Assembly: GCA_009702525.1 (NCBI GenBank)
Contig: WLHW01000052.1
Coordinates: 1-8,501, forward strand
Length of the DNA: 8,501 nt
Source of the DNA: Actinomycetota bacterium
Lineage (GTDB): Bacteria > Actinomycetota > Actinomycetes > Nanopelagicales > Nanopelagicaceae
Direction of reading: 5' to 3'
In this document: positions 5,252 to 8,501 of the stretch, one piece after another
Layout: each line of letters begins with the position of its first letter
Position numbering within the stretch: the stretch's first letter is position 1
The notes under the pieces: generated by a model
Database searches by the model: none
What the model saw: only the letters and a program-made list of their open reading frames with translations
What the model was told of the DNA's origin: nothing
Made by a program: the position numbers and the translations under genes

Positions 5252-6408
5252 CCACGTAAAACAAAAGTTGGGCGACGAATTGGTTCACTCGCCAATTCCA
5301 TAGTTGGATACTTTTCCCATAATGCTGGGAGGGACACACTCATCTCCAAGCGTGCTAACGGTGCACCTATACAAAAATGGATTCCAGCGCCAAAACCAAT
5401 ATGCGGATTAGGATCGCGCATTAGATTCATCTCATTAGCATTGGCGAAGACCGCCTCGTCACGATTGGCCGCGCCAATGAGCGCCGCAATCTTCTGACCA
5501 GCCGCAATCTCGACCTCGCCTATACGGGTATCTTTCGTTGCAGTTCGCTCAAAAAGCTGCAGCGGAGCATCAAAACGCATGAACTCTTCAAGAGCTACAT
5601 CTGTAATGTCACGTGGTTTTTCGCGCAGTAATGCGGATTGGTCAGGGCGCTTCAGGGCCGCAACCATTCCATTACCAAAGGCATTCACGCTAGCTTCATG
5701 ACCGGCATTAAGAAGTAAAACACATGTTGCAACTAACTCGTGTGAGTTTAACTTTTCACCATTTTCTTCCACCATCGCTAAGTCAGTGATCAAGTCATTT
5801 CCGGGTTGTTTTTTCCGGTGCTCGGCTAAATCTCGGACGTATGCGGCAAACTCTCCAGCAGCCTGCTGTGCCACTCGTTGATACTCTTTAGAGGGATTCA
5901 CTTCATACATTTTTACGATTGCCTGTGACCATGGACGTAGTAAATGTTCCTCTGACTCTGGAAAGCCCAATAAGTCGGCGATAATTTTGACAGGCAACGG
6001 TTCAGCGTAATCTGCAATTAAATCGAAGGTCTGTCCTGCTTGAACTTTTTTATCAATGTCGGCTAGTAACGTTGAGGTAATTCTCTCAATAGCAGGACGC
6101 ATACCTTCAATTTTTTGTCGGTTAAAGGCTTTGGCAACTAAAGAGCGTAAACGTGTGTGCTTGGGCGGTTCGCTATCTAATATTGAATCCGAATGGAGCC
6201 AGTTAAAGGTTTCCCATTCAAATTCGGGTTGCTTGTCGATGAAGATTCGACCTAGAGACTTATTTCGAAATACATCATTTGCATCGCCGTGTACGGCTGC
6301 TAAAAACATGTTCATACCCTGATGCCAGACGGGCTTTCCATGGCTGCGTAGTTCGGCTAAACCTGAATATGGATCTGCTACAAAAGCAGGGTCGTTAAAA
6401 TCAATCAT
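5224..6408 (-). CDS. Cytochrome P450 (soluble bacterial CYP)
   Basis: This 394-residue haem monooxygenase has the size of a soluble actinobacterial CYP and shows no membrane anchor. Haem-binding loop FGAGIHFCIG gives the axial thiolate Cys346. The K-helix ExxR is Glu275-Arg278, and the C-helix HTRLR (His84, Arg88) is present. The I-helix reads AGHEAS at 235-240: the acid Glu238 is kept, but the usual Thr is Ala239, followed by Ser240. Substrate is unknown. It needs redox partners, and no ferredoxin or ferredoxin reductase lies in the window. The ATG shares one base with the add stop (TAATG), and no clear ribosome site precedes it, so it is probably translated by re-initiation after add. A P450 as third gene of a deoA-add operon is unexpected for nucleoside breakdown. 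Its last codons, about GYESVLISV, lie antisense to the kinase end. The family is certain; no function is assigned. Confidence 0.96.
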   Translation of the reverse strand: MIDFNDPAFVADPYSGLAELRSHGKPVWHQGMNMFLAAVHGDANDVFRNKSLGRIFIDKQPEFEWETFNWLHSDSILDSEPPKHTRLRSLVAKAFNRQKIEGMRPAIERITSTLLADIDKKVQAGQTFDLIADYAEPLPVKIIADLLGFPESEEHLLRPWSQAIVKMYEVNPSKEYQRVAQQAAGEFAAYVRDLAEHRKKQPGNDLITDLAMVEENGEKLNSHELVATCVLLLNAGHEASVNAFGNGMVAALKRPDQSALLREKPRDITDVALEEFMRFDAPLQLFERTATKDTRIGEVEIAAGQKIAALIGAANRDEAVFANANEMNLMRDPNPHIGFGAGIHFCIGAPLARLEMSVSLPALWEKYPTMELASEPIRRPTFVLRGYESVLISV

Positions 6409-7502
6409 TACTCAGATGCGATTTTCGCATAACCAGGTTTAATGACATTATCTATAATCTTTAAACGATCAGGGTATGAAATAAATGCACTCTTCATTGC
6501 ATTTATAGTGATGCGCTGGAGCTCTGCAAGGTCCCAATTGAATGCCTTTACTGCTTCGCGCATCTCTAGGCTCATTGACGTCTGACTCATAAGGCGATTA
6601 TCGGTATTGAGAGTCACGCGAAAACGCAATCGTGCTAAAGCGCCAATAGGGTGCTCCGCATAGCTTTTTGCCGCTCCGGTCTGCAAATTAGAGGTAGGGC
6701 ATAACTCCAGTGGAATTCGTCGATCTCGAACATAGGATGCCAGCTGACCTAACCTTGGTTCTGGTCCAGAGAAATCAATATCATCGATAATTCGTACGCC
6801 GTGACCTAAGCGCTCAGCTCCACAGATTTGAATTGCCTCCCAGATGGACGGGATTCCATAGGCTTCACCTGCGTGAATTGTGTAATGTGCATCTTCCTTG
6901 CGTAAATAATCAAAACTTTCTTTTTGATCACTGGGGGGAAAGCCATCTTCTGGCCCAGCAATGTCGAAACCAACGACGCCTTTACCCCGATATTTCACTA
7001 CCAGTTCGGCAACTTCTTGTGATTTTGTATTCTGGCGCATTCCACAGAGAAGTGAAAAGACCGAGATTGTTAAACCTTCAGCAGCTGCATCGGCCATACC
7101 TAATCTGTAGCCCTCGATAGTTGCATCGACAACATCAGACATCGTGAGGCCTTGTTCAGTAAATAACTCTGGGGCCCCACGAACTTCAGCATAAACAACT
7201 CCATCGCGCGCTAGATCCAAAGCACACTCACGAGCGACACGAATAATATCTTCTCGTCGTTGCATCACAGCAATGGTGTGTGAGAAAGTCTCTAAATAAC
7301 GGACAAGAGAACCTGAATCACAGGATTCACGAAACCATGTTGCTAGTTCATCGGCGTTATGGGTTGGTAGTGAGGTGTAACCGATCTCTTGTGCAATATC
7401 AATGATTGTTTGAGGACGAAGTCCGCCATCTAAATGATCATGAAGTAATACCTTAGGAACGCGCGCTATTTGTTCAGCTGTTGGAATGCTATTCATTGCC
7501 AT
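6408..7502 (-). CDS. add: Adenosine deaminase
   Basis: This 364-residue zinc hydrolase of the amidohydrolase fold converts adenosine and deoxyadenosine to inosine and deoxyinosine. The zinc ligands are visible: His21 and His23 in LLHDHLDGG, His210 in HAGEAYG and Asp301 in NTDNRLMS. Glu213 of HAGE is the catalytic acid and His234 in RLGHGVR the base-side His. LELCPTSN at 266-272 is also family-typical. The usual Asp-Asp pair after NT is Asp301-Asn302, a variant I recall in actinobacterial Add proteins. The start ATG 7502 is favoured over the ATG two codons later because AGGGA lies 8 nt before it, overlapping the deoA stop. The gene lies 12 nt after deoA and shares one base with the P450 gene, so the three form one transcription unit. 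Products feed purine nucleoside phosphorolysis or hydrolysis. Confidence 0.95.
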   Translation of the reverse strand: MAMNSIPTAEQIARVPKVLLHDHLDGGLRPQTIIDIAQEIGYTSLPTHNADELATWFRESCDSGSLVRYLETFSHTIAVMQRREDIIRVARECALDLARDGVVYAEVRGAPELFTEQGLTMSDVVDATIEGYRLGMADAAAEGLTISVFSLLCGMRQNTKSQEVAELVVKYRGKGVVGFDIAGPEDGFPPSDQKESFDYLRKEDAHYTIHAGEAYGIPSIWEAIQICGAERLGHGVRIIDDIDFSGPEPRLGQLASYVRDRRIPLELCPTSNLQTGAAKSYAEHPIGALARLRFRVTLNTDNRLMSQTSMSLEMREAVKAFNWDLAELQRITINAMKSAFISYPDRLKIIDNVIKPGYAKIASE

Positions 7503-7510
7503 TGTTGGGG

Positions 7511-7515
7511 TCCCT
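7511..7515 (-). promoter_or_regulatory. Ribosome binding site of add
   Basis: Minus-strand AGGGA, read 7515 to 7511, lies 8 nt before the ATG at 7502. Its first A is the last base of the deoA TAA stop, which implies coupled expression. Confidence 0.6.
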
Positions 7516-8501
7516 TAATCAACGATTCGTTCAATTACTAATGGCAATCTATCTACTTTTCCGTTGATAGGTAAATCACCGATAGTTACGCTATCAATAA
7601 GTGCTTCCTGTGCGCGAACAAAAGCTGCCGGAGTATCTGTATGTAAAGTGAACAATGGCGCTCCCGCTTGGATGACTTCACCTGGTTTAGCGTGAATTTC
7701 AATGCCTGCACCGGCTTGAACAGCCTCTCCTTGGCGAGTCCGTCCTGCGCCAAGTCTCCATGCTGCAAGACCTACTGCCATCGCATCCATACCTAACACT
7801 GTGCCCGACGTCTGCGCAGCTATAACTAGATTTTCCTTGGCTACCGGAAGTGTGGCATCTGGATCTCCACCTTGCGCACTAATCATTCGCCGCCATACGT
7901 CCATGGCTTTGCCATTCTTTAGCGCCTCTGCAGGATCTGCCCCTTTAATTCCAGCAATCTCTAACATTTCGCGCGCAAGTAAAACAGTGAGTTCAACGAT
8001 GTCTGATGGTCCACCACCTGCAAGTACTTCAACTGATTCACGAACTTCCAAAGCATTACCTGCGGTTAATCCAAGTGGAACATCCATCGCAGTAACGAGA
8101 GCGATTGTTTTTACGCCAGCACGTTTTCCTAAGCCAACCATAACGTGAGCTAATTCTGCGGCTTTCGCTGGATCACTCATAAAAGCACCAGCACCAGTTT
8201 TAACATCAAGAACTAGCGCACTTGTACCTTCTGCAATCTTTTTACTCATGATTGATGATGCAATCAGTGGAATCGCTTCAACGGTTGCCGTGACATCACG
8301 CAAGGCATAGAGTTTTTTATCAGCTGGTGCTAAACCAGCTCCTGCTGCACAAATTACTGCGCCAACATCTTGTAAAACTTTTAACATCTCATCATTTGAC
8401 AAAGATGCACGCCACCCTGGAATTGACTCTAATTTATCTAAAGTTCCGCCAGTATGTCCTAGGCCTCGACCTGATAACTGTGGAACGGCAGCGCCACATG
8501 C
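7515..8501 (-). CDS. deoA: Thymidine (pyrimidine-nucleoside) phosphorylase, 5' end outside the window
   Basis: The frame is open from the window edge to TAA at 7515-7517, giving 328 residues that lack roughly the first 100 of a protein usually about 420-440 long. A TTG at 8402 is not a real start, because conserved sequence continues upstream. The pyrimidine phosphorylase signature lies at 8394-8475 in that upstream part, with SGRGLGHTGGTLDKLE. Further on come LYALRDVTATVEAIPLIASS and SIMSKK, the latter two holding the pyrimidine-contacting Arg, Ser and Lys known from the E. coli enzyme. DVKTGAGAFM and PLGLTAGNALEV follow, then the C-terminal alpha/beta domain. The enzyme phosphorolyses thymidine or deoxyuridine to base and deoxyribose-1-phosphate. 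It is the first visible gene of the minus operon deoA-add-P450. The product complements the mutase and DeoC encoded on the other strand of the same locus. Preference for thymidine over uridine (deoA versus pdp type) is not proven by motifs alone. Confidence 0.94.
   Translation of the reverse strand, partial: ACGAAVPQLSGRGLGHTGGTLDKLESIPGWRASLSNDEMLKVLQDVGAVICAAGAGLAPADKKLYALRDVTATVEAIPLIASSIMSKKIAEGTSALVLDVKTGAGAFMSDPAKAAELAHVMVGLGKRAGVKTIALVTAMDVPLGLTAGNALEVRESVEVLAGGGPSDIVELTVLLAREMLEIAGIKGADPAEALKNGKAMDVWRRMISAQGGDPDATLPVAKENLVIAAQTSGTVLGMDAMAVGLAAWRLGAGRTRQGEAVQAGAGIEIHAKPGEVIQAGAPLFTLHTDTPAAFVRAQEALIDSVTIGDLPINGKVDRLPLVIERIVD

Noticed and set aside
6833..7120. Plus-strand open frame of 95 codons opposite add, and similar frames opposite deoA and the P450
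   Set aside because: They lie wholly antisense to well-supported enzymes, show no recognisable domain and look like shadows of the real genes.
8400..8402. TTG at 8402 as the start of a 295-residue thymidine phosphorylase
   Set aside because: The frame stays open to the window edge, and the upstream part encodes the conserved SGRGLGHTGGTLDKLE signature, so the gene is cut by the window and does not start here.

Overview
The window is almost wall-to-wall coding sequence from a bacterial nucleoside-catabolism locus. The largest non-coding gap is an 18-bp divergent promoter spacer; no stretch approaches 300 bases without a gene, and I see no tRNA, rRNA, CRISPR, insertion sequence or convincing terminator. 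The gene set, the family variants (an adenosine deaminase with NTDNRLMS, a soluble P450, a GTG start for deoC) and apparent leaderless starts suggest an actinobacterium. Base composition is moderate by eye (not counted), well below Streptomyces or Mycobacterium. Together with the extreme compaction, this fits a streamlined, low-GC freshwater or marine lineage such as the acI group (Nanopelagicales). That placement is inference.

Layout. (1) 1-3386, plus strand: the 3' end of a phosphohexomutase/phosphopentomutase-like gene, then deoC, a full-length aldehyde dehydrogenase and a short ALDH-like pseudoenzyme. All are joined by overlaps or gaps of a few bases. (2) 3383-4336, minus strand: a nucleoside hydrolase that converges on the first operon with overlapping stop codons. 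(3) 4337-4354: a tiny palindromic divergent promoter. (4) 4355-5251, plus strand: a ribokinase-family sugar kinase. (5) 5224-8501, minus strand: deoA (5' end outside the window), add and a cytochrome P450, read in that order. The P450 3' end overlaps the kinase 3' end by 28 bp.

How the genes fit together (inferred from family knowledge). DeoA phosphorolyses pyrimidine deoxynucleosides to deoxyribose-1-phosphate. The mutase could isomerise this to deoxyribose-5-phosphate, and DeoC splits that into glyceraldehyde-3-phosphate and acetaldehyde. The adjacent ALDH could oxidise the acetaldehyde to acetate. Add deaminates adenosine or deoxyadenosine, and the nucleoside hydrolase plus ribokinase pair feeds ribose into ribose-5-phosphate.

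The most notable points are: a symmetric TANNNTA element that appears to drive two leaderless divergent genes; an apparent two-gene ('split') version of the two-domain ALDH16 architecture; and a P450 translationally coupled to add with no obvious role in nucleoside breakdown.
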